From contig DAOWKX010000021.1 of assembly GCA_030639705.1 (NCBI GenBank), positions 1 through 5,633 of the forward strand: DNA of 5,633 bases, written 5' to 3'. The translations under genes were made by a program, and so were the position numbers. The stretch is from Candidatus Aminicenantota bacterium (GTDB lineage: Bacteria; Acidobacteriota; Aminicenantia; UBA2199). Shown here piece by piece: positions 1 through 5,633 of this stretch (positions are counted from its first letter, which is position 1; each line of letters begins with the position of its first letter). Below the pieces are notes generated by a model. It searched no databases and had not been told where the DNA came from. It saw only the letters and a program-made list of their open reading frames with translations.

Positions 1-855
1 ATATCTCATAATGTAATAAGGAGCCATCTCACTGAAATGAATACTGCAAAGTTTCTTTTCAAGTTCAACCATCTGTTTTTTGGAGAGAGGGGAATATTTT
101 TTCTCTACATATAATTTTTCTTTAAGGGATAATTGATATTGAATGTTTATACTGAACGTTCCCTGGATTTCATCCTGAAATATGGATACCTGCCATCCCT
201 TGGTTCCACTTGCATTCAGTTTGATCTTCCTCCCATTGTAAAACACATATTGAATGTTGCCCCAGAATCTTCCCCAGTTTTTTAATTCAATTTCGTTAAG
301 AATGATATTCCAGATATGAAAAAGAGGTTTGGCCATCTGCGAATGGGTCAGGTTTAGCTTTCTAACCAAACGGTTATCACCTTTCAAAACCGAGATGATG
401 TCTTCATCATGGGCCATAAAACCCGCTCCTGAAAACCTTCCGGGACGGCCAATATAGGTGATAACTTCAACAGGAATTCCGGTAATCATGGTTTTGCCAT
501 TCAATTGCTGCTCATTGTGCAGCCCGGTTTTTGCCAGATCAGGAAAATCGCCCGAGTCCACCTCCAGCTGACGGTCTTTTCCAAATAGAGATTTAATTTT
601 TCTGCTGTAAAGTAAAGGATTTCCATTTTCTACTGTAACCGGGATAAGAGCAAATTTATTTTCTTTTGTAAAGGCGATCACCACCTCCATGCCATCCTCA
701 GTCCTGAATGGAGAAGGTACATCGGGCATTTGATCAAGGGTTTTGGGATAGAGAGGATAGGTTTTTTGATTATGGTAAATCTGAACAGGTCTGTCCTCTG
801 AAGAACATATTGATTTATCGACAACCAATAAAACAAATAATAAAAAAACAATCAA
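1..855 (-). CDS. Exported protein of unknown function, 3' end beyond the window, start uncertain
   Basis: I do not recognise this family. The minus-strand frame is open from the in-frame TAA at 895-897 to the window edge, 298 codons without a stop, and clearly looks coding. The first conventional in-frame start is TTG at 855 (285 residues visible). It has no Shine-Dalgarno and would cut off the basic stretch (IRIIRKTK, codons 862-885) that would make a normal signal-peptide n-region. From the TTG, residues 2-12 are strongly hydrophobic (IVFLLFVLLVV), followed by DKSICSSED, which suits export, but there is no convincing lipobox before the Cys. The rest is soluble, with the segment GRPGRFSGAGFMAHDED near residues 136-152, a Trp/Phe-rich part near 180-210 (HIWN, WGRFWGN) and a Lys-rich C-terminal part. 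No catalytic motif or transmembrane helix is evident after the signal. ATGs at 911 and 892 lie just upstream but in the two other frames, which suggests a one-base indel. Probably an exported or periplasmic protein; no function is assigned. Confidence 0.72.
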   Translation of the reverse strand, partial: MIVFLLFVLLVVDKSICSSEDRPVQIYHNQKTYPLYPKTLDQMPDVPSPFRTEDGMEVVIAFTKENKFALIPVTVENGNPLLYSRKIKSLFGKDRQLEVDSGDFPDLAKTGLHNEQQLNGKTMITGIPVEVITYIGRPGRFSGAGFMAHDEDIISVLKGDNRLVRKLNLTHSQMAKPLFHIWNIILNEIELKNWGRFWGNIQYVFYNGRKIKLNASGTKGWQVSIFQDEIQGTFSINIQYQLSLKEKLYVEKKYSPLSKKQMVELEKKLCSIHFSEMAPYYIMRY

Positions 856-915
856 CTGTAATTTGGTTTTGCGTATTATTCTTATTCGCCATGCTTAAAA
901 TTCATCATCATTATT

Positions 916-944
916 AATATACTAATATAAATTTTTTTTTACAA
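916..944 (-). promoter_or_regulatory. Putative sigma-70 promoter for the exported unknown protein
   Basis: On the minus strand, TTGTAA (944-939, 4/6 to consensus) is followed after 17 bp by TATATT (921-916, 5/6). Transcription would begin near 909. That is inside the ATG triplet cluster at 903-911 and about 17 nt before the ATG at 892, which favours 892 over 911 as the original start. The area is very AT-rich, so a chance match is possible. Confidence 0.42.
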
Positions 945-1054
945 ATGATATGCTCAATGAGTTTTTTATGCTCAAACTAAAATTTTCGGATATTTTAACA
1001 TTGAAGCTTGAATCCTTACTTCCGGATGCAAAGAACAAGACCTGACACTGCAAA

Positions 1055-1891
1055 CTATTTTTGTACCACAAAATGATCGATCTTTTCCAAATATCGGCTA
1101 AAAACTTCCACGATTAACTGATTTTCTGTGCTTTGCAGCCGGCAAAAATGGTGTTTGCTCTGAAAAACCTGGCTAAAGGGATTGTTCCTTTTTTTTTCGT
1201 GCAAAGGGGCACCACCACCACCGGTAACCACATAAAAAACATTGTTTTTCAGAGAACGTTCATAAATATGATCGTGCCCGTTAAAGACAATATGGACCGA
1301 ATACATTTCAAAGAGAGGCACAATGGTCTCCCTGAGTCCCTTTTCATCATTTCCGTGCGGACCAGAGCTGAAGGGGGGATGATGGAATAATACAATTAAA
1401 AACACACCCGTGCCGGCAACCTGTTCCAGATTTTTCTGAAACCAAATATACTGCTCTGATCCTGGACCCAGGGGATAATTACTGTCCAGAATAATAAAAT
1501 GGAGGTTTTTTATACCCACAACATACCAGCGTTCATTGTTGGGCAGATCAAAATTATCAAAATAGAGAGTGGAATTGTACTCATGATTTCCCAGAACCGG
1601 ATAAAAATCAGCCATCTGTAACAAGGGGGCAACGATTTTATTAAAGATCACCCAGTGATCTGGATTCCAGCCATCCTCGACCAGGTCGCCGGTATGAAAA
1701 ACCGCAACCGGCTCAACCCGGATCATGACCTCGACTATATCCTGATGGACCCCGTGACCGGTCCGGGAATCACCATATACCACAATGGTCTCGGGGATAA
1801 CCTCTACATCCTGAATTTCCGGAGAGGAACAGGAAAGCAGGAAACATCCAAAAAAAATAAAAACCATCCACTTGGAAAACTTCTGTTCCAT
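1055..1891 (-). CDS. Calcineurin-like metallophosphoesterase, lipoprotein
   Basis: A 278-residue hydrolase of the calcineurin-like (binuclear metal) phosphoesterase superfamily. The motifs appear in order: GDSR (D41), GDLVEDG (D69), GNHE (N102, H103), HHPP (H170) and GHDHIYER (H206, H208), followed by the VTGGGG turn typical of purple-acid-phosphatase-like members. Motif I is D-S-R rather than the D-x-H of many relatives; the other expected metal ligands are present. The N-terminus is a lipoprotein signal: basic MEQKFSK, hydrophobic core, then lipobox L18-L19-S20-C21 with Ser at +2, so the enzyme should be membrane-tethered outside the cytoplasm. The start is ATG at 1891, preceded by GAGGGA; a TTG four codons upstream (1903) overlaps that Shine-Dalgarno and is less likely. 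The family hydrolyses phosphomonoesters or diesters, and the substrate cannot be read from the sequence. It lies 136 bp downstream of the receptor kinase on the same strand. Its exported location makes it an unlikely phosphatase for the kinase's cytoplasmic targets. Confidence 0.93.
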   Translation of the reverse strand: MEQKFSKWMVFIFFGCFLLSCSSPEIQDVEVIPETIVVYGDSRTGHGVHQDIVEVMIRVEPVAVFHTGDLVEDGWNPDHWVIFNKIVAPLLQMADFYPVLGNHEYNSTLYFDNFDLPNNERWYVVGIKNLHFIILDSNYPLGPGSEQYIWFQKNLEQVAGTGVFLIVLFHHPPFSSGPHGNDEKGLRETIVPLFEMYSVHIVFNGHDHIYERSLKNNVFYVVTGGGGAPLHEKKRNNPFSQVFQSKHHFCRLQSTENQLIVEVFSRYLEKIDHFVVQK

Positions 1892-1895
1892 GATA

Positions 1896-1901
1896 TCCCT
1901 C
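1896..1901 (-). promoter_or_regulatory. Shine-Dalgarno deciding the phosphoesterase start
   Basis: Minus-strand GAGGGA sits 4 nt upstream of the ATG at 1891 (6 nt measured from the GAGG core). It overlaps the alternative TTG codon at 1901-1903, so it can only serve the ATG. This is the clearest ribosome binding site among the three minus-strand genes. Confidence 0.75.
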
Positions 1902-1954
1902 AATATTATACCTCAATTTTTTCTATTTGGGTAAGGCCTCTTTCACTTCCCCGG

Positions 1955-1983
1955 CTTATATAAATACTTTATTTATGTTACAA
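1955..1983 (-). promoter_or_regulatory. Putative sigma-70 promoter for the phosphoesterase
   Basis: On the minus strand, TTGTAA (1983-1978, 4/6) and TATAAG (1960-1955, 5/6) are separated by exactly 17 bp. A start near 1948 would give a leader of about 57 nt carrying the GAGGGA site. It lies in the 136-bp gap after the kinase stop. No hairpin terminator is visible in that gap, so read-through from the kinase gene is also possible. Confidence 0.5.
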
Positions 1984-2027
1984 CATCAAACGTAGATTTT
2001 ACCCCTTTCCCCTAATCAATAATTCTT

Positions 2028-5000
2028 CTACTCTTTTCTCGGGCCTTTTAACTGCAATAAATTTTCCAATAGAACATCCAGAGTCGGCCTTTGGGAAGGA
2101 TTCTTATCAATCATATTTAATATCAACTCCTCTAATCGAAACGGGATATCTGCCTGATGATCAGAAGGTTTTACAGGATCTTCATAAAGAATCTGTCTCA
2201 TAATATTAACGGTTGTCTCTCCGATAAAGGGCTTTTTAAAGGTCAGTAGCTCATAGAAAATAATCCCTAAAGAATAAACATCACTGGCTGCGGTGAATTC
2301 ACTATCGGTAATTTGTTCCGGAGAAAGGTAACCAATGGTTCCAATAACCATACCGGTTTCAGTTAGCCGTGATAGTGATTTCGTTTTTGCCAGTCCGAAA
2401 TCCAATAACTTAATAAAATATTCTGTTCCCGCCTTTTTTATCAACATGATATTTTCTGGCTTTAAATCCCGGTGAAAAATTCCTTTGGAATGAATTTTGT
2501 CCAGCACATCTATTAATTGAATCATCATTTCAACTGATTCTTCAATAGAAAGCTGTACTCCTTTTTTGATTAATTCAGCCAACGACATTCCCTCCAGAAG
2601 CTCCATGGCAATATACAATTGATTATTGTGTTCTCCCCTCTCTATTACCTTCACAATACCGGGATGATCAATCTGATCAATAATAGAACCCTCATTGATA
2701 AACCTTTTTCGCTGGACACTGTCATTCATAAATTCTTCTCTGAGTACTTTTAGAGCAACAGATTTGTTGCTGTTCAAAATATCCAAGGCCCGATAAATGG
2801 TTCCCATTCCACCTGAAGCAATCTTCTCCTGAATTCTGAAGTGTCCAATATAGTTCTTCTTTCTCCAGAAGGTAATCAAGGTGATGTATTTTCTGGCAAA
2901 ATGAATGATTAAATAGGACAGTATAGCGAATATAAAAAGAGAAAAAGCAACAAACCACCAGGTTCCCCAAAAGGGCGGATGCACCAAAAAATCGACATAA
3001 GCTCCCTGTTTATTCCATACATCCTTACTGCTGCAGGCTATAACCCGAAACCTGTATCGTCCCGGTGAAATATTGGTATAGGTAGCGATACGGTCTTTAC
3101 GATTCCCGTGATCAAACCAGTCTTTCTCATAACCTTCCAATTGATATTTGAACTTTATTTTTTCCGGAGAAATAAAACTGAGAGCTGTAAAATAAATTTC
3201 AATTTTATGAATATCCGGATTGACTTCAATTTCTTTCTTTTGGAATTCAAATGCTTTTCCATCAAGCAATACTTTCTCAATGATAAGTGGCGGTGGATTA
3301 CTATTAATCCCCAGGTTCAGGGGATCAATCATGACAGCTCCCTTTATGGTAGGAAACCAGAGTTTTCCATCATGGGTTTTCCAACCCGCCGGCTGGTAGC
3401 CCCCACTGCATTCAATGGCCTTCATTCCATCTGAAACGTCAAAACTATCAGGAGAAATCATTCGAACTTTACCCTTTGAAAAATCATTTAATGACTGCTT
3501 GCTGACCCTGGAGATTCCATTGTTTCCACTAAACCAGAGATTCTTTTCATCATCCTCCAGAATCTGATAGATCACATCATCATGAAGTCCATCCCTTAGG
3601 GTAAATTGTGTGATTTTTCCCTCTTCGAACCGATTGAGTCCCCCGCCTTCAGTTCCAATCCATAGAATCCCTTTATCATCTTCGAATAATGTCATGATGA
3701 TATCAGAAGAAAGGCCGTCTTTTTTATCATAGACCGTGAAGCTTCTATTCTTCAAGAGGTTAAGTCCACCTCCGTCGGTTCCAATCCACAGGCCTCCTCC
3801 TCGATGTTCACAAAGAGAAAAAATGTTTTTGCTGGATAATCCATCCTTTTCTTTATAGCGATCAAATTTCCCATTAAAGTAACGATATATACCATGCCCG
3901 AAGGTTCCTATCCATAAAAAACCATGGCTATCCTCAAAAAAGCAAGTCACATCCATAATCGCATTGCCAGTAGACAATGAATATTGACTGAAGGAATTAT
4001 TTTTAAATCGATGCAACCAGGAATTAAATAGGCCAACCCAAAGACTCCCATCTTGAGTGGGATATACACAGGAAGCCAGATTGGAGGAAAGGCCTTCTTT
4101 GTCGGAATAGGTTAAAAACCGGTTATTCTCATAACTGCAGATACCTCCATTGGTGGCAAACCAGAGTTTTCCCTTATCATCCTCACAGATTGACCATACG
4201 GTATCATCCGGCAGACCATGTTTTGATGTGAAGGTGACCACTCTCGGATTTACCAACTGGTTCAGGCCTGAATAGGTCCCCACCCACAGACTGTCTTCTT
4301 GATCCTCGAGAATTGCATATACCATATTTCCGGTCAGGCCATCATTTTTTCCAAATCGGGTGAATTGATTTTTATATAATTGAAATAATCCTGTTCCATC
4401 AGTTCCAATCCAGATAGCACCATTTTTATCTCTAAACAGGAATCTAATATGATGAGGCGGAAATTCTTTGGTCTGGCTGAGAAAGGTAAACTCTCCATTT
4501 TTAAATTTTATCAACCCACGATTGGTCCCCAACCATAAATGCCCTTCGTCATCGGCAAGCATATGATAAATCGTTACTATTTTACCGGTTAAAGGTTCTT
4601 TCCTTAAGTATACTTTCCATTTGCCTTTGGAATACTGGAATAAGCCTGAACTGGTCCCCACCCACAGGCTGCCATTTTTATCATATGTGATTACATTGAC
4701 ACTTTTTAAATCCATTTTGATATCAGGATTAAATGGTTTAAATGTCTGATTTGTATAACAAATTAATCCCTTGACCTCGCTACCGATCCAGATATTATTC
4801 TGATGGTCTTCATAAATGGAATTAATAATATCATTGGACAAAATATCAGAACCCTTCAGGTTCAGAAATTTGCCATCTCTGAAATTCACCAGTCCGGACC
4901 GGCTACCGATCCAAAGCATTCCTTTATGATCAGCATAGAGCGTGGTAATAAAGTTTACTTTTATTTCTTTTGTGTTTTGGGTACTGAATTTTCGGAATTT

Positions 5001-5264
5001 CACTCCATCAAACCGTAAGAGGCCACTCTGGGTGCCAATCCATAAATAACCCTCTCCTGTCTGGGCCAGTGAAGTGATCATGGAAACTGATATTCTATCA
5101 GCTTTTTTCCATTCCCTGTTCACATACTGGGAAATTTTTTTCAGGTTATCCAGCGGAAAAACACAGAAAGTACCAATAGCCAAACCAATAAGAATCCAGT
5201 TAAAAAATATGAACTTGAACCTTTTTTCTTTATTCATCCTAGCAATGTTCTTTATCAATCCCAT
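2028..5264 (-). CDS. Transmembrane sensor Ser/Thr kinase: double beta-propeller, Y_Y_Y domain, Hanks kinase
   Basis: A 1078-residue receptor kinase predicted to bind a ligand outside the cytoplasm and phosphorylate Ser/Thr of cytoplasmic proteins. Order: basic N-terminus; hydrophobic anchor about 18-38; 14 propeller blades about 60-650; Y_Y_Y (triple tyrosine) domain about 684-765, with YQLEGYEKDW and PGRYRFRV; transmembrane helix about 768-790 followed by basic residues (RK, RKK), placing the C-terminus inside; protein kinase domain about 806-1070. The kinase looks active: loop ASGGMG (816-821), K839 in VALKV, alpha-C E858, HRDLKPEN with D933, DFG with D955, SPE 981-983, D995 in DVYSLG, and R1059. 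Threonines 968, 970 and 976 lie in the activation segment. The sensory half resembles that of two-component propeller histidine kinases, but no HisKA, HATPase or receiver domain is present. Met1 (5264) and Met10 (5237) are both possible starts; neither has a good Shine-Dalgarno, and Met10 gives a tidier n-region (MNKEKRFK). Domain calls are firm; ligand and substrates are unknown. Confidence 0.95.
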   Translation of the reverse strand: MGLIKNIARMNKEKRFKFIFFNWILIGLAIGTFCVFPLDNLKKISQYVNREWKKADRISVSMITSLAQTGEGYLWIGTQSGLLRFDGVKFRKFSTQNTKEIKVNFITTLYADHKGMLWIGSRSGLVNFRDGKFLNLKGSDILSNDIINSIYEDHQNNIWIGSEVKGLICYTNQTFKPFNPDIKMDLKSVNVITYDKNGSLWVGTSSGLFQYSKGKWKVYLRKEPLTGKIVTIYHMLADDEGHLWLGTNRGLIKFKNGEFTFLSQTKEFPPHHIRFLFRDKNGAIWIGTDGTGLFQLYKNQFTRFGKNDGLTGNMVYAILEDQEDSLWVGTYSGLNQLVNPRVVTFTSKHGLPDDTVWSICEDDKGKLWFATNGGICSYENNRFLTYSDKEGLSSNLASCVYPTQDGSLWVGLFNSWLHRFKNNSFSQYSLSTGNAIMDVTCFFEDSHGFLWIGTFGHGIYRYFNGKFDRYKEKDGLSSKNIFSLCEHRGGGLWIGTDGGGLNLLKNRSFTVYDKKDGLSSDIIMTLFEDDKGILWIGTEGGGLNRFEEGKITQFTLRDGLHDDVIYQILEDDEKNLWFSGNNGISRVSKQSLNDFSKGKVRMISPDSFDVSDGMKAIECSGGYQPAGWKTHDGKLWFPTIKGAVMIDPLNLGINSNPPPLIIEKVLLDGKAFEFQKKEIEVNPDIHKIEIYFTALSFISPEKIKFKYQLEGYEKDWFDHGNRKDRIATYTNISPGRYRFRVIACSSKDVWNKQGAYVDFLVHPPFWGTWWFVAFSLFIFAILSYLIIHFARKYITLITFWRKKNYIGHFRIQEKIASGGMGTIYRALDILNSNKSVALKVLREEFMNDSVQRKRFINEGSIIDQIDHPGIVKVIERGEHNNQLYIAMELLEGMSLAELIKKGVQLSIEESVEMMIQLIDVLDKIHSKGIFHRDLKPENIMLIKKAGTEYFIKLLDFGLAKTKSLSRLTETGMVIGTIGYLSPEQITDSEFTAASDVYSLGIIFYELLTFKKPFIGETTVNIMRQILYEDPVKPSDHQADIPFRLEELILNMIDKNPSQRPTLDVLLENLLQLKGPRKE
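3315..5087 (-). repeat. Fourteen propeller-blade repeats inside the receptor kinase
   Basis: The encoded protein repeats a unit of about 40 residues ending in D-x-x-G-x-[LI]-W-[IV]-G-T-x-x-G-L. The Trp of each unit falls at residues 75, 118, 159, 201, 245, 285, 327, 368, 409, 451, 493, 535, 577 and 636. This is the two-component-regulator propeller repeat (Reg_prop). Fourteen blades fit two seven-bladed propellers, the usual number in this sensor type. Units 8 and 13 have FA and FS in place of the usual IG, unit 9 lacks the G-T-x-x-G-L turn (GLFNSWLHRF), and the last unit is divergent with a longer gap before it. Units 11 and 12 are the most alike (LWIGTxGGGLN), yet their codons differ, so the duplication appears old. 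Confidence 0.9.
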
Positions 5265-5304
5265 TTTTTTTCAGTGATTCAAACCTAATCTAAATAAAAA
5301 TAGT

Positions 5305-5333
5305 ATTGTATTATGGTTTCATATATAAATCAA
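5305..5333 (-). promoter_or_regulatory. Putative sigma-70 promoter for the receptor kinase
   Basis: Minus-strand TTGATT (5333-5328, 4/6) and TACAAT (5310-5305, 5/6) are 17 bp apart. Transcription would start near 5298, leaving a leader of about 34 nt to Met1 or about 61 nt to Met10. A second, weaker leftward candidate just upstream is TTAACA at 5349-5344 with TATATA 16 bp downstream. Confidence 0.45.
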
Positions 5334-5350
5334 TATTCCAATATGTTAAC

Positions 5351-5379
5351 TTGACAGTTTGAAATTCCATTTTTAGAAT
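5351..5379 (+). promoter_or_regulatory. Strong rightward sigma-70 promoter candidate, distal
   Basis: TTGACA (5351-5356, perfect) and TAGAAT (5374-5379, 5/6) are separated by 17 bp. Transcription would start near 5386, about 235 nt before the rightward gene at 5620, and would cross the GC-rich segment. It could give that gene a long leader or drive a separate small transcript. It lies close to the leftward kinase promoter in divergent orientation. Confidence 0.55.
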
Positions 5380-5424
5380 GATATTTCAGTAAAATCTATT
5401 TGACAGATAATATTTTGAATTTAT

Positions 5425-5505
5425 CCGGGTTTCATACCAGGAGCTGAAGGATTTTAACCCTCTGGATCGCACCAGCTTACTTGGCGCACTCAATCACCGT
5501 CACCC
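5425..5505. other. GC-rich intergenic segment with weak inverted repeats, origin unknown
   Basis: This block is distinctly richer in G+C than its flanks: 26 of 45 bases are G or C in 5461-5505. Short inverted repeats are present: GGGTT 5427-5431 with AACCC 5456-5460; CCAG 5437-5440 with CTGG 5462-5465; and GCACCA 5469-5474 with TGGCGC 5482-5487. The last forms a 6-bp stem with a 7-nt loop, complete with one G-U pair only in minus-strand RNA. No known RNA family was recognised; a tRNA is excluded because the 7-nt loop lacks U33 and there is no acceptor stem. It may be an unknown structured leader, a relic of a mobile element, or nothing functional. Confidence 0.3.
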
Positions 5506-5538
5506 TTCTTTTTGATTTGCTTAAATTTTGACCATTTA

Positions 5539-5567
5539 TTGACAAAAGTTTTTGATTTAAATATTAT
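5539..5567 (+). promoter_or_regulatory. Strong rightward sigma-70 promoter, proximal to the gene at 5620
   Basis: TTGACA (5539-5544, perfect) and TATTAT (5562-5567, 5/6) are separated by 17 bp. Transcription would start near 5574, giving a leader of about 46 nt before the ATG at 5620. This is the best promoter match in the window and supports the reality of the gene that starts at the right edge. Confidence 0.7.
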
Positions 5568-5619
5568 CTAGTCCTGCGATTACAATAGTGTCATTAAAAT
5601 AAAGAAAGGTAATTAGAGT

Positions 5620-5633
5620 ATGAAAAAAGGACG
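5620..5633 (+). CDS. Start of a rightward gene, cut by the window edge
   Basis: An ATG at 5620 begins MKKG and then runs off the window, so the product cannot be identified. It is called because a near-consensus promoter (5539-5567) and a purine-rich GAAAGG (5604-5609, 10 nt upstream; a further AGAG lies at 5615-5618) point to it. The basic MKK start would suit a signal peptide, but five codons cannot show that. The gene is divergent from the receptor kinase, with 355 bp between the two starts. Confidence 0.55.

Noticed and set aside
815..821. Ala in place of the first Gly in the kinase nucleotide loop as a sign of inactivity (protein residues 815-821)
   Set aside because: ASGGMG variants are common in bacterial Hanks kinases, and every catalytic residue is present.
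708..917. Plus-strand open frame of 69 codons over the start of the unknown exported protein
   Set aside because: It is antisense to a longer, better-supported coding frame, is biased toward low-complexity residues, and has no promoter or ribosome site.
950..975. Direct repeat ATGCTCAA (950-957 and 968-975) with CTCAATGAG followed by six T, suggesting a terminator
   Set aside because: The palindrome is only 4 bp per arm with a 1-nt centre and cannot form a hairpin; one short direct repeat in AT-rich DNA is likely chance.
1905..1910. Perfect minus-strand TATAAT just upstream of the phosphoesterase
   Set aside because: The start would fall inside the Shine-Dalgarno, and the -35 position (TACCCA at 17 bp) is poor; the pair at 1955-1983 fits better.
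1655..1963. Plus-strand open frame of 102 codons opposite the phosphoesterase
   Set aside because: It is a shadow of the phosphoesterase gene, which has all family motifs; no independent coding signal is seen.
5469..5487. Minus-strand hairpin with 7-nt loop resembling a tRNA anticodon arm
   Set aside because: The loop lacks U33, and no acceptor, D or T arm can be built around it.
1..5633. CRISPR array, rRNA, insertion sequence ends or integrase sites
   Set aside because: No regularly spaced repeats, rRNA-like stretches, complete transposase frame or terminal inverted repeats were seen.

Overview
The window looks like a stretch of bacterial chromosome, AT-rich by eye, with three co-oriented genes on the minus strand and the first codons of a divergent gene at the right edge. 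Promoters fit the sigma-70 pattern (TTGACA or TTGTAA, 17 bp, TATAAT-like). Gram-negative cell-envelope organisation is suggested by a lipoprotein signal and a large sensor with an extracytoplasmic propeller. A two-component-type propeller joined to a Hanks-type Ser/Thr kinase suggests lineages rich in such sensors (for example Acidobacteriota, Aminicenantes or related deep phyla). That placement is inference; nothing in the window fixes the phylum.

Layout from left to right. 1-855 (minus) holds most of an exported protein of unknown function. It runs off the left edge and has no good start codon; a one-base indel near 883-886 would restore one. 916-944 is a putative promoter for it. 1055-1891 (minus) is a lipoprotein metallophosphoesterase with a clear Shine-Dalgarno and an upstream promoter at 1955-1983. 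2028-5264 (minus) is the main feature: a 1078-residue membrane receptor kinase with 14 beta-propeller blades (two seven-bladed propellers), a Y_Y_Y domain, one transmembrane helix and a complete cytoplasmic Ser/Thr kinase domain. 5265-5619 is a 355-bp intergenic region. It contains a leftward promoter for the kinase, two good rightward promoters, a GC-rich segment of unknown origin, and the leader of a rightward gene that begins at 5620.

The three minus-strand genes are separated by 136 and roughly 150-200 bp, and each has its own plausible promoter, so they look like neighbours that can be transcribed separately rather than a tight operon. The kinase appears built to turn an extracytoplasmic signal directly into Ser/Thr phosphorylation. 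Its substrates are not visible here. The phosphoesterase carries a lipoprotein signal, so it should lie outside the cytoplasm, on the same side as the propellers and opposite to the kinase domain. It is therefore an unlikely direct antagonist of the kinase.
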